Positions 13,552-36,445 of a stretch of DNA of 64,000 bases are shown piece by piece. How positions within the stretch are numbered: position 1 is the first letter of the stretch; each line of letters begins with the position of its first letter. Source of the stretch: Pomacea canaliculata (taxonomy: Eukaryota; Mollusca; Gastropoda; Architaenioglossa; Ampullariidae); contig NC_037590.1 in the NCBI RefSeq assembly GCF_003073045.1, positions 43,006,296 through 43,070,295 of the forward strand, in the 5' to 3' direction. A program made the translations under genes and the position numbers. The notes beneath the pieces are model-generated. The model saw only the letters and a program-made list of their open reading frames with translations, did not search any database and was not told where the DNA came from.

Positions 13552-13681
13552 ACAGCGCGGCGCCCGACTTTTTCGCGCGAATGTGAAAGGAGCAGGAAGA
13601 GTGCACGGGAGAGTGCACGAGAGAGAACACGGATCCCGTCGGCGAGAGAACTCTCTCAGTGCATGTGCACCGTAGCAGGCC

Positions 13682-13689
13682 TATATAAT
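13682..13689 (+). promoter_or_regulatory. TATA box of the CYP4 gene
   Basis: TATATAAT lies 66-73 bases upstream of the start codon at 13755. This would place the transcription start near 13712 and leave a 5'UTR of about 40 bases, with no upstream ATG between that point and 13755. Confidence 0.7.
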
Positions 13690-13754
13690 GGTCGTGGGAA
13701 ACTTGGAAGTAGACAAGTGTGGCCGCGCGTCTGTCGGTGCAGCCAAGTACAGTC

Positions 13755-24697
<10,943 letters not shown>

Positions 24698-24854
24698 AAA
24701 GAAACAGACATTTTTCATTTAAGAGTGACCGTAGAGAAACAGTGCATGAAGAATGTTCTTTTCTTTGAGACTTTAGATCATATTAATGAGTTTTTGGAGA
24801 TGCCAAAGAGTCAAAAGAAATATTTGTGCACCTGAAACTAGAGCTGCTTTTTAA

Positions 24855-25447
24855 AATAAAGTGATGAACATTGACATGACCTAACTGAGATGCAGCTGTA
24901 ATGTTTCTGTTTCTAATACCTATTAATTATTTATAAAGTATTTACACTTTTGTAACAATTTTTTTCTCACTATCATATAGGTTCTTCTCATTTATCATTT
25001 TGTAGCACCTTTTTCTTGGAAACCAGCAATAGGGATTTACAAGTCACTTCATTATTTTTATACAGAGCTTTTGTATACTTATTGTGATTTATACATAGAC
25101 TAAATGTAATTTGTTATAATGTAAAAATAGGAAAATGTAGAGATTGTGTATGTGTGTTTCAAAAGAAATGTTGCTTGATGGGGCTTATAATTTTTTTAAC
25201 TTGTTTACAGTGGTCAGCTGTATGTTATTACCCTGTCTGTACATCTTTTTCATCACATGCTGTACAGATGTATATGCAATGTTCCTGATGTAATTTTAAT
25301 ATTTCTAAATTCTCTTCATGCCATTTTTGTACCCTCACAAAGCAATAAGCCTGTAAATGTCAAATAGATTCACGTGAATAAAAACACACACAGTGTTATT
25401 ATCTTTTATTTGCTGTACAAAAGCACATTATAGGAAATATAAATAAA
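24855..25447 (+). terminator. CYP4 3'UTR with polyadenylation signals
   Basis: Canonical AATAAA hexamers occur at 24855-24860, 25377-25382 and 25442-25447, after the stop at 24697. The sequence from the stop to about 25400 is AT-rich and non-coding, as expected for a 3'UTR with alternative polyA sites. Confidence 0.6.
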
Positions 25448-26593
25448 GCTGTCAGCTTAATTTGTCCTAGACTTTGTCTGCATTTTCCATATATATATAT
25501 TCTTTGATGTACACAGGAGATTTTGACACTTCATGTTGATTCATGTTCTCAAAAGGAATAAATCCAGAGATATTAATTAACTCTTCAGCTCCAGTCCTCG
25601 AAATCTGATGGCGTGAGGACACAAAATAAATAAGTTGATTTAGAAAGATTAACATCACAAACATTTGGTAATTTTTTTTAATGCTTCCTCAGTCAGATGA
25701 TATCAAGATAATGTCACCCCCTCTTCCAGTCTCCCATTGCCTAATCTATTGATGAATCAGATTTAGAGAAGCTTTGCAGCTTGACTGCGCATCAGTGGAC
25801 CATTGATTGAAGGTCTGTTGTGGCTGTAAAACTCCCTCTACCCAAACAGCAGCTGTCCAATTCATGTGGGTACCTGAAGAAAGATAGTGGAGGAGAAGGT
25901 TGGCCTCCACCTTTTAAATCTGTGTCCTAGACAGGATGAGACACTGGCCACTGAGCTATGAGACTATCCAAAGTGTCAAACTGGCCAAACACACATTACA
26001 AAAACACACTTCTATAGCTTTATAGCCATCTTATAAAGTCAATTGATCCACAGACTTTTGGAACGGATAATTAGCAGCGAAAGTTTTTGTTTGTTATAAA
26101 TGCAGTTAACCTGCTCATAACACTCGATCAGCACTGTGACGGCCAGGCAATTCTCATGAATCCAGCAAAGTATTTTGTCACTGTCACATTGTTGATTTTG
26201 GCATCACCTGTGCTGCTTCAAGTGCAGAATTGTTCACAAGAGTTTTACAAAAAAAATCCTTCAGAGTATTAATATGAAATAAATTGAAAATGTGTATTTA
26301 AGTCCATTAATTCTTTGCTGTGGGAAAAAGCAAAGAAATAAATTTCCTGCTAGAACTTTCAAGATTTAGCCTAAAAACAAATCTATAACAAATACACTAT
26401 TAAACGTGTGCTTGAAGAGAATGCTCATGCAGTGACCAGAGAGAAACATGGACACCTGGCACGTGCACAAGCACACACACACTGTACAATACATAAAAAG
26501 ACAATTCATTCATAGAGGCCACACTTGATCAAAGCTTTACAAATAGACACTGGGTGATGTGACTGTGAAGGGAAAACAAATCACTTGCAGTGA
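25448..26593. other. convergent intergenic gap, no gene seen
   Basis: This lies between the CYP4 3'UTR (plus) and the claudin-like gene (minus), so both genes converge here. 25900-25970 holds a possible degraded tRNA-like segment on the minus strand (ATAGCTCAGTGGCCAGTG), too diverged to call. A CA run lies near 26472. Confidence 0.5.
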
Positions 26594-28513
26594 TCACCGG
26601 GTCCTCGTAATGTGCGGCTTTACCTGGCTGACCCGCAGGTCCTTACCCAGGATGCACAGCACTATAAAGAGAGTCAAGGTAACGGCGTTGCCCCCTACAA
26701 ACAGCCCGTAGCCCCAGGAAAAGTCTGCTGACAAAGCTTTCATGACAGACTCAGGGGATGTCCACTCGATGCCGAAGATAATGGCAGCTATGACGCCCAG
26801 TGTACCTGCAAACATACACATCCAGGTGAGAAGGACAAACACAATGGAGGGAGCAAGGTGTGTTATGTGCGGTTTACACACATCATCATTCATTGGACAG
26901 GAACTGACCAGAACGCCGATCAAATTGTTGATTTTGTTAGAGACCGGCTTCACAAGCGGCTGACTAAACTGAACATTGCAGAGAAGATTAATTACTGTTG
27001 TCTCTTGTAGAAAGTAAAGACAGAAGAAAACAACAATTTGGTTGAATGAAAAGTCCGTGAATAATTATTCTAGTTGCCGCAACACAACTTTGATTTTGAA
27101 ACTTTCATCAAATTTTTATTGTAATATACATATCAAACCACCACCCAACCCACCATCATCTACTACTTTTCCTTCCTACCCCTTCCTTTCTTTCTTCTTT
27201 CTTTCTTTCCATATTTATATTCTGTGATATTTCTCATTCTCTCCTTCTCCAAGCTCCCTACCCGACAGCAGCCCGAGTATAAGCAGTGGCAAGGTGTAGA
27301 GCAGGTCATCGTCCAGGGCATGGAGTAGGACACCAAGAACAAACAGCGTGAAGAGGATGACTGCCGCCAGCACGCCCGTCACTCGGACAGCATCGCCCCA
27401 CCCTGTCAGGACATACAGGAGGACATGACCCTTGGAGAATATGCTTTAAAAAGCATGACCAGAAGTTATATATGGAGTAATGTGACCGTGGTTGTGGCAT
27501 TGTGATACTTGACTGAGCTGAAAACTGGTCTGGATGTCGCTGCCCATGGCGGATATTGTGATAAAATGACCACGACTGACCCTAGTGTGAACATGATCTT
27601 CCTACTCAACAATTTCTATACTTTTGATCACACGTTTAAATTATGCGGAGATGCTTTTATCTCATTAATCACAAGTGCTGCAATCATAATTCATGAAAAC
27701 TTCCAACAAAAATGGCGTGAATCACGTGGCTGAGGCGGTAACGATGACACGTAGGTCATTTCCAGGTCAGTGTTCTTCAGGCAATGTATTTTTCGAGCGT
27801 AGTGTCAATTAAAAGGAAAATTTTAAATTTAAAAGCTATCTTATCAATCACACCTCAAACCCCTACTCTCACATCCAAGGAAGAAAATTTCTGATAAATA
27901 AATGGTGCGGTTTGTGAACAAAGATGGAGAGAGAGAGAGAACGCAGAGGGTAAATGCAAGAAACGAACAGAATGTTAAGCAGAATAATTTTTAGTTATCA
28001 GCTGAATAACTTCTGGTATTGAGAACTGTTTTCACATACAACAGCAGAATTAAACTGAACACATTTGACAATGTTAGTGAGGAAACAAGTAGAACTGAGC
28101 CAGCTGTCACAGAACTAGAGATATGGACATCAGTTACATGTTTTGTAATAGAAACGAACAAACATTGTCAGACATTCCAATAAATCTGAAAAATCACATC
28201 CAGTATGTTAGGGACCACTTTCAGAGCGCGCATACAAAACACACACACACACTCTCTCTCTAACATTCACTTATTTTTGTTTTAAATTACCGTCTTGGAC
28301 AACCAGCACATTGGGACCACAACTGTCATCGCCCTGGCGACAGAACTCCAGCAGCCCTATCTTCAGATTATCCTTGTCCCCGTAGCGTCCTTCGAGCCAA
28401 GCTGGTGACACCAGAGCCACGACAACAACAACCATGGAGACCAGTGCCGCCAGGCTGATCCACACGTAGAACAGGTTCATCCGCCAACATCTGCAGCATG
28501 TACGGCAGCTCAT
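26594..28513 (-). CDS. PMP22/claudin-like tetraspan membrane protein, copy 1 (intact)
   Basis: Three coding exons on the minus strand: 28513-28291, 27402-27262 (141 bp) and 26805-26594. Both introns are phase 1, giving 191 residues. Four hydrophobic segments are visible: about 14-36, 81-104, 108-133 and 154-175. The first extracellular loop has W, then GLLEFC and a second Cys, the arrangement of the claudin/PMP22/EMP superfamily (W..GL..C..C). The third exon carries DFSWGYGLF before the last helix. Family members form or regulate cell junctions or membrane microdomains at the plasma membrane; which subfamily this is cannot be told. The N-terminus is Cys-rich (possible palmitoylation). A 5'UTR intron is likely, since ATCACAG acceptor-like sequence lies just upstream. 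The next gene is a tandem paralogue. Confidence 0.85.
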
Positions 28514-29235
28514 CGTGGTCTTAGTTTACAGCTACCTGTGATGGGCAAAATCTTATAGTATTCTCTACATATTATGACGACATGTGGTGTACAACAATCC
28601 TGCCACCACACGAGCAACAGCAGGAGTTGTCGCTAAAATCGCAGTTCTCCAAGAGGAGATAACCACCATGGTGCAATGACATTTCCACCGATCCCTCAGA
28701 TCACTCTGTTTTTTATGTTATTCACTGTTAGTAAAGTTGGCATAATGCTTCTACTCAGCCTTACACCTTCTGGAAAAGGCGACACGTCATACGTACGGCA
28801 GCCCCTGCAATACATCGAGTTATCGCCCCATGGGTTCTGTGCGTGACTTACCCTATCGCAAGTATTGTGTCTTATCTGCGCATGTCCATTCACTCATTGA
28901 AAAGTGGAAACTTTTATCAGCTTCTTTCAACTTGTTATTCTATCATTAATAACCGAAAAGTTCTAGATGCATGTAGCAGAGTCAGATAACAGGCTGCCAA
29001 ATTAATGTTGTTATTTTGAAATCTTGGCAAGCAACCAATAATAAATAGCAAAGAGAGAAAGAGAGAGAGAGAGATGAAAAAAAGAAAGGGAAAGGAGAAA
29101 GAGCTAGAGTTCCAGCACATAATTTGTTTTCAAACTTGTATTATCTCCCATCCCATAACTCTTTGCACAAGCCTCCCACAAGCCGCGATTGACATCCAAA
29201 TCAAGGAAGATAAACAGAGATTTAAGCCACTTGTA

Positions 29236-29241
29236 TTTATT
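29236..29241 (-). terminator. polyA signal of claudin-like copy 2
   Basis: AATAAA on the minus strand, about 165 bases after the stop codon, beyond the CRE repeat. Confidence 0.45.
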
Positions 29242-29304
29242 CAAATCTGATTCTCTACGTCACAGTCACGTTTTGACGACGTCACAATAACGGCTTTTTT
29301 TTTA

Positions 29305-29403
29305 ATGAGGTCATACTGACATCTAGTCCCGCAGCTTATGACGTCATAGTGACATCTAGTCCCGTAGCTTATGACGTCATAGTGACATCTAGTCCCGTAG
29401 CTT
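29305..29403. repeat. 33-bp tandem repeat x3 carrying TGACGTCA sites
   Basis: Three head-to-tail copies (29305-29337, 29338-29370, 29371-29403). Copies 2 and 3 are identical and contain the perfect CRE palindrome ATGACGTCAT; copy 1 has ATGAGGTCAT. Two more ACGTCAC half/full-like sites lie just upstream (about 29259 and 29279). The last copy touches the stop codon (29403-29405) of claudin-like copy 2. Confidence 0.9.
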
Positions 29404-30769
29404 CAGGTTTTGTGCGGCTTCACTTTCCTGCGGCTCCGTGACGGCGCAGCACACGACAAGATGCACAGCAGCAGGAAGCAGACGAGGGCGCCCCCTAGTC
29501 CTGTCACGAACATGGCGAACCCCCACGACAGGTCCCCCCTCCACCTCCCCCGTCATCCACTGCGTACAAGATGGCTCCGATGACACCCAGTACAGCTGCC
29601 ATGGGTAACAGAAAAACATTGTTATTACAGGTTAGTCAGATAAAGGCGAGATAATAAATAAATATTGCATTTCACTATGAATGTTTGTATGCGCGCGCAC
29701 CTTCTGACTTTATGGAGTGAGTGCTGAAAGGCCGTTTGGTATGTTTATTTGTTTATTTTTCAACTGGATATTCTGCTTAATATTATTCGAGTGGTGTTGC
29801 AGAGTGTGACTAGCGAAAGTTTCATACAAAGACGTGAAACAAATCCACATGAACAGACAGACATACCCTCATACACAGACACATATACATAGACACACTC
29901 ACAAACGTAGACAGACAAGCAGCGAGGCAGGCAGGTACACGGTTTAAACAGAAAATCAGAGACGGAGATAGTTTTACCTATAAAAAGCCCAAATATTGTG
30001 AAGAGGACGATGTCCTCCCGTTTGCTGTCCTTGAGCTGGAGGAATATTGCCACTGGCACCACCGTGAAGAGGAGCGCGACAGACCCCAGACACAGCACGA
30101 TGCTTGCTTCAAGCACGGCTATGGTGGAGTTCAAAATGTACATTTACCTCAGGGCAAGTCTTATTGCACGACGGTTCCCAGACACGACGACAGACACTTC
30201 ATCAGACACTTTCAAACTAAATCCTTAACTATAAAAATTATGAAGTCAGCGAAAAATTTAATTGAAATTGCTTTTAACTTCAACATCATTTGAACATCTA
30301 CTTAGTTAAAACAATATGATATGAAAATAGTTCTTGAGTGTTGTCGGGGATGAAGTGTCTGGGGATGCATCAGATATTTTAAATCGGTTTTTAGATAGAC
30401 AATTATAGCGATTTTCTGATCATTGTCTGGACAACTGACAGAAGATGAGCATAGACATTGTTAACGACTGTACATTATGGACATTTTCACCTGGCCCTGA
30501 GTCTTAAAAAGTCTTCAGCAACCTGGTGTGTCACTGAAATAATATTATACTCACCAGACATTTTGCTGAAATTAGCGGAACCACACTCATGCACCGAGGC
30601 GTTTGGCCACCAACTACAGAAAGCCAGAAGTCCCTCTTGCCTCAGACTATCGTCCGTTGCCCCCTTTCCTCCAAGAGGAGCTGGACATTCCAACGATCGT
30701 CAGGAGAAAGCACATGTATGCAGCAATGGAGTATATCAGGTAAGTGTTTCTTTGCCATTTCCACGCCAT
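29403..30769 (-). pseudogene. PMP22/claudin-like tetraspan protein, copy 2, two frameshifts
   Basis: Exons on the minus strand are 30769-30555, 30118-29978 (141 bp, the same length as in copy 1) and 29595-29403, again with phase-1 introns. Exon 1 begins MAWKWQRNTYLIYS and holds the first helix. It then breaks at a G5 run (C5 at 30660-30664), where the frame switches to the one encoding LRQEGLLAFCSWW and the second loop Cys (HECGS). The third exon breaks again in a G-rich stretch (C-runs 29534-29539 or 29547-29551), after which DLSWGFAMF resumes, matching DFSWGYGLF of copy 1. Each exon length is wrong by exactly one base, in opposite directions. It is either a real pseudogene or a gene with two sequence errors; corrected length would be 182 residues. 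A polyA signal (TTTATT, 29236-29241) follows. Confidence 0.75.
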
Positions 30770-30862
30770 GTTTAGCTGTGACACAGTCCGTGACACAATA
30801 ATAAAATGATTAATTTCAAGTACTGCTGTTATTATTGCGATTATTGTAAAGGTGGACAACAA

Positions 30863-33790
30863 ATAAGCCGTTTAAAAAATTGTGACTGTTGGAAGATGTA
30901 CCTTGTGTGTGATTTTTTCACGTTGAATTTTTAAAACTTGTTAAAGAGAACGGTCGGTCTAGTATTGGTGAATACAGTAGCTATGTACAAAACCTAATTC
31001 AAACGACAATATTAAATATTTTCAGTTAATGTTCTTTCACTTACCATCTGCAGTTTTCCTTCTCCATCTACTGTGCTGCCATTACTGAAGGTGTAATGTC
31101 AACTTACTCTCGTTACAGTCTGTTAGTCTTTGTGCATGCGCGCACCTGAGAACCTGTAACGAGCGACAGACGAGGTTTGCTTGTGTCGCACAAAGAAGCC
31201 TATCAGCTTAACAACCATTAGGTCGAATGTCGATCGAACTTGATGAATGACTAATAACTTTTCCTGGGGTTGCTAAGGGTGTGCTCGTGGCTGCGCGGGT
31301 GTTAGGTTTGTGTACCCGCTCGCACGTGCGTGTATGTGCGAGTGTGCGCGCGAGTGGATGCAATGCATTACAGACGTTTGTTATACGGTGGAGAGAGAGA
31401 GACAAGGAGGTATACAGTGATTGGCCAACATCTCCCTTCACAGTTTATTGCTTATCCAGTGGGTGAAAAAGCGCGTTCCCTGGTAGAGCAGACCTGTGTG
31501 TTGTCCTCCACTATCATCCTATTTAATTATTATTTATTAATCATTTCCAGTTAATTATATTTAAGACCCACTCGAAATATATGCACGCCATTAGAGAACA
31601 AAAAGATTACTAGTGTTTCCGAAAAAAACCCATTAGATACATTCCCCCCCACGAATGTAATTCTATCCCCTCTAAGCGACAGGGTGAGTTGTCAGCACGT
31701 GGCGTGTCGCTTGTCGCCGCCATCGAGCAGCGCAGTGCGCCGAGTGCTGCACCCCAGGACTTTATCAGCTGGAGGGGGGAGCGGGAGGGAAACCGAGAGG
31801 TTATCAAACCGTTGAACAGCCATCTCAGTCGTGTTTACATATCAGATACACCTGTAATGTGTCGTCAAACTAAAAGTCAGACTAGGAGCTGAAGGTAAGC
31901 TCGACATTTCTCTTGCGTGTTTACGCATGCGTGTTTGTCTGTGTGCTGTTTGTGCGCATGCGTTGGTGCCTGCATGCACTAAAATTCCCAACATTAACTC
32001 CAGGAGATGACTGTCGTGGACAGAACACAAGAATAACACGGAAGTTCAAAGTTTACATATCCTGGCTGATTGCCATGCAGTAGTCAGTCCTTGCCGCAAT
32101 CAGGTGTCTGGTTTTGGTCACGTGACCACTGTCATGTCGCAACTGTCGTCCTAGGCACGCATTGGAGGAGGCAGGAAGAGGGAGAGGCAACTGTCACTAT
32201 AACATCATGAGTACACCCATCTGTATAGTCTCGGGTATGGTGTCTAACCCTGTCAGTTGCTTTGAGGTCAAAGTGGGAGAGAGAGAGAGACAGAGAGAGC
32301 GACATACTAATCCTACTCACTGACCTTGACATTGCCATCAATAACCAAATCACTGCATTGACCTCTTAGCTGAGTGGACATGGGATTGAACAGGAATCAA
32401 TAGGAGGAGAACACAGTGTATGGGGGCGTTAAACAATCTCGAGAGCCTGTCATTTATGGCCCTCGACACAGCCGTGCACGCCATGGCGGTCTGTTTGATG
32501 ATTTCAGTGGCCAGGTCCCGCTAACTTGGTCAAGTCGATTTCTTGCGCCTGCTGCCGGCTCTCTTCCTTTGATGTCCGAGAGACCTTGTATTTACGAAGG
32601 TCCGCTGCACGAGTGACAGGCTGGTTTTGTAACATTTGTAAGTATCGCACTACTTTTGCTTTAAATTTAGAAATTACTACGCAAGACGTTTCCTTTAACG
32701 CTATCATCTTTTTTTCTCTAGTATTCGTGCAATACCTGTGTGAGCTCATTCTCCATACTGGCTGGTATCTTACAGTTTAATTCTCAAGATTTGAGTTTTT
32801 ATTGGTCTTTTCACTTCAGCTATCAGTTGTTGTCAGCAAGTTCATCCTCCATTGTAGGAGATGGCAGCTTCTCTCTTGTGTCTTGCCGTTAGGAGCCTGG
32901 CATCAAGTTCACCTTGTGAGATGTCTTACAACCGGAAATGAAATTCATACTTAATCACAGAACAGTCTCTTCTTTCCACCCGGTGTGTGCCAGCCCCAAC
33001 AATATGACGAGTGGTGAATTATTTATATCTTTCCTGTTTTGCTGCAACGTGGCATTGATATTTCACACTATCTTTAGATGTCCGTGAAACATTCGTAGAT
33101 AAACATGGGCGCCATCTCTTCTGCGACAGTGAGTGAGTGAGGCAGGTAGGTGAGTCAAGAGTAAACTACATTTGTAAGTGTTGTACAATTATCAGCGGAG
33201 TAATATACGGTTTGTATTATATTATATGGTAAGTATGCACATTGCATTTGGCCACTTGGTTTAACACAGCTAGAACTGTGAGATTTCTGCGCGACTATTG
33301 TGTTGAGACGACAGCTTGCGCGTGTGGAACAGACAGACACACAGACAGACACACAGACAGACATACACGAGAGGCAGGCGAACAGGCATACCATTCAACA
33401 AACTACACAACTATACAGACCCTGCTTGCAAGCGATCTTACAACTCGGAATGTCATAAAAGTCACCAGGAACACATTGCCACTTAGCTCTTCAATGTTGA
33501 AGTCAAAGAACTCAGCAGTTTGATAAAATGAAAAAAAAAATTCTACAGTTCATGAAAAGTACGAGTACACAGTGGTGAGCCATCCAAACGTTTTTTTCAA
33601 GCAAAACCAGTCAGGGTCTATTCCTTAGAAAACACACAAACAAAACGAAGTCACTCATATGTGGGACTGTAAGTGATGTGAGATGTAATAATCAAATTTC
33701 CGTCATTTTATAATATCGTGATATATCTGACTGCCATTAAGATAGACGTGTATTCAAGTGACTATCTCTGACTATCCATCTGATGTGATG
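30863..33790. other. intergenic region, no gene recognised
   Basis: No exon of a known family is seen. Contents: NRF1-like palindromes ACGCATGCGT (31923-31932) and TGCGCATGCGT (31953-31963) in a GC-richer patch, which may mark the promoter of the plus-strand gene at 33841. There is also a GA microsatellite near 32277, an ACAGACAGACAC microsatellite at 33329-33362, and an ATG with a GTGAGT donor at 33088-33120 that I could not join to any downstream exon. Confidence 0.4.
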
Positions 33791-33840
33791 TTGCAGGCAA
33801 TGTCTTACCGGCGCGAGTGACAGCAGTCAGACCTGTAGAC

Positions 33841-34406
33841 ATGCGCACTTCGGTGGTTCTTGCTGTCACTTTGTCTACCTCACCATGCCTTGGTCAGTTT
33901 TAACATTGTGTGTGTGTGTGTTTCCTACTTATTTTAAAATTTCAGTTATTTTATCATGTAAATTATATATATTTTATATTATTTATTTGATTTTATATTT
34001 GATTATATAAATGTTATGATTTTTATAATTTAATAGACGATCTGAAATATTTATTGCACAGCCTCTCCTTTTCTACTTCTTACTATCCCCTATTGCCCAT
34101 CCATCGATGATTTCAGGGGAAGACCCGCAGCCCTCCTCGCCGCGGTACACCACCATGCACTACTTTCTCATGGGGCTCAGCGTCCTCCTCTTTGCCGCCC
34201 TCGTCGCTGGTGTCGTCCTGCTTCTAAGGGAGGAAATGCTCCGCAGGAGAAGAGCGCCCTGGTCTGAGAGGAGAACCATTATCAATGTGCGGCCTCGGAC
34301 GGAAAAAACGCCCGGCGTCCATAGGAACGGAAGTGTTGCTATGGAAGACATAAGCGTCGATGGCGGGACGCGATCCCCTCCAGCACTGGAACCTGGCGAC
34401 AGATGA
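33841..34406 (+). CDS. small signal-peptide, single membrane-span protein (unknown family)
   Basis: Two coding exons, 33841-33892 and 34117-34406, joined by a phase-1 GT-AG intron, encode 113 residues. Exon 1 encodes MRTSVVLAVTLSTSPCL, which looks like a signal peptide. A short Pro/Ser-rich stretch follows, then a strong hydrophobic helix (FLMGLSVLLFAALVAGVVLLL, about residues 33-53). Next comes a very basic stop-transfer segment (RRRRAPWSERR) and a polar tail. A short upstream ORF (ATG at 33799, six codons) precedes the start in the same exon. I do not recognise the family. An alternative is that the helix exon is the last exon of a longer receptor-like gene whose earlier exons I missed. ATTAAA at about 34802 could be its polyA signal. 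Confidence 0.5.
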
Positions 34407-36149
34407 GGAGCTGCGGGAATTTTGTTGGCAGTCAGTGTGCACAATGGCCAGGGAACTGTGTACAAAGAACGATAACTTTAGTCTACACAAATCTCGTTTG
34501 CCTCGGAGTGGCGTCCCTTTACTTTCTGTAGCAGCCAGAGGCCCCGACCTCCATTTGACACGTTAACTGTGTTATCAACACCAGATGGTGGGTAGGAAAC
34601 AGAGGAGTAAGGGCAAAGGGACAACCATTCCCTCATAAAAAGATATTGTGGAGGCGAGAATGTGAACATCTCTCACTGTCAGCCCCTCGAAGGCTGACCA
34701 TCTCCCTACGCCGCTGCCAGAGTGAAGGAAATTTGGATAACTGTAGTAACACTTTCTGCTTTGGTGAAATTTCCAGTTACTTTACTTATCTTGAGTAATC
34801 TATTAAACTTTATTGAGTTAACCTATTAAAGATCATGTGAGGAACATTTGTCTTTTTTTTAAAAAAAAATGTGCTATTCATAAAGTCTTCGCGTGAGATT
34901 GATTCTGTGAAGATTTCAGAAATATGGAATGGACTCGACTGCCGGGAAATTTCTCTTCTTTATAATTTGATTAGTAAAAGAAGATATTCCAATGAGTGGT
35001 AGTTTATTTTGTAGTGCAGTATCTCAGTCGACACATACAGTATCTACCAGTCGCCTCCAACATAAATTTCGACCCCATTCAGTGATGTAGAAGAACATTG
35101 CGAAGAGAGCTGAGATGTAAATGCAAAAATAAGTCAATCATCGTCGAGCTCAGTATACCTCAGTTCTGATGGACGGGGGATTAGGGAATGGAGGTTGCTT
35201 TAATCATTCTATTTTGAGAGGTGTTTTAATATTCTTTTCTGAGAGGCATTCTTTTCAGGTTGCTAGGTTTAAGAGACTAAACTGGGGAGACAATCACTAT
35301 AAGCACTGTAAATGAAGTCACGTATGGCGGCCAAAGGTCAGAGTCATTGTAAAACCACTTTCTTACAAAGAATATCTTTCATAACGCTTTACTGAAAAGG
35401 ATTTCTAGCCTCCAATAACGGTAGCACCACCCACACGCGCATGCACCCATGCATGATCAAAATGCTGTATGCAAAACGCACACACACACACGAGTACCCG
35501 CTTTATGCTTTTCTATCTCAATACTGTTCCATGAACACTGAAATCTTTCATCTCTGTCTCATCAAGGAAGTGGCTAAATCGGGGGTGATGCTAATACGCA
35601 ACACAGACTGAGTAACTACGCCTCTGGCGAAATAACTCGCACTTGACCTCCTTCTTTATGAGGCCACCTCACAATAAGACCTTTGCTTGATGGTGGCCAA
35701 GTCCAATAACTCTTCATTACCTCTGATCAGCAGAGTTCTCGACCTTAGCTTTTGCGCAGAAGTGATCAAAACGATTATCACCGCCTGTCATGGTATTACG
35801 CCCCTTGAATGCTTCCACGGTATTAACGCCCCTGCATCTGGAGGAGAAAAATCTCTGGTAGCGATAATGTGATAATAAATATAAAGACACAAAAAACTTT
35901 TGTACCGTCAAGGGGCATACAACACGCTTGACATATTCACACATACACACAGTCAAGCCATGCAATAGTCTTCCCCAGTCTGATATTGGCAGTTTATTTT
36001 GTTTTATCACCTGGCACCGTACTTAAGGAACGAGAGTAAATCGTTTTCCTATGACATAATGGGAACTCAGAAAAAGATTTATTTTTCGAAGTCACAATGC
36101 GATACCCAGATCCGCGAATATGACTTTGTTTCTTTACCTCAGGACATCT

Positions 36150-36445
36150 TTACTACTAACAACCTTTCCCATAATGCTAGTCCTTTTTCACACCCTTTCT
36201 TTTTCAATATCATGCTACTCTCAGCTCTTGTTTTTGTTATTTGGTTCCTCTTTGTGTTTTCTGTATTTGATTTTATTCTTTGTTAGTATTGCTGTTTATT
36301 CTTCTAAAGTTCATATGTTATTTGTTTGTGTTCCTGTCCCTCTTATTCTGTCCATGATTCGTTCTTGTTCTTAAGCGCCAAGGGCATGCTCATTAGGAGT
36401 GTGAGTAGGCACTGTACAAAGTTTGCATTTTTTAATTATTATTAT
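36150..36445 (-). repeat. copy of dispersed repeat family A (minus strand)
   Basis: Read on the minus strand it gives ACTCACACTCCTAATGAG, CATGCCCTTGGCGCTTAAG, ATCATGGACAGAATAAGAGG, AGAATAAACAGCAATACTAA, AGAGCTGAGAGTAGCATGAT and GCATTATGGGAAAGGTTGTT. These are the same blocks in the same order as the plus copy at 7050-7420. Confidence 0.65.

Noticed and set aside
25895..25975. Possible tRNA-derived segment on the minus strand
   Set aside because: An A-box-like string is present but no convincing B-box at the right distance.
33088..33125. ATG GGC GCC ATC TCT TCT GCG ACA followed by a GTGAGT donor, resembling a first coding exon
   Set aside because: Joining it to the next acceptor (33796) gives a stop after a few codons, and no other partner exon was found.
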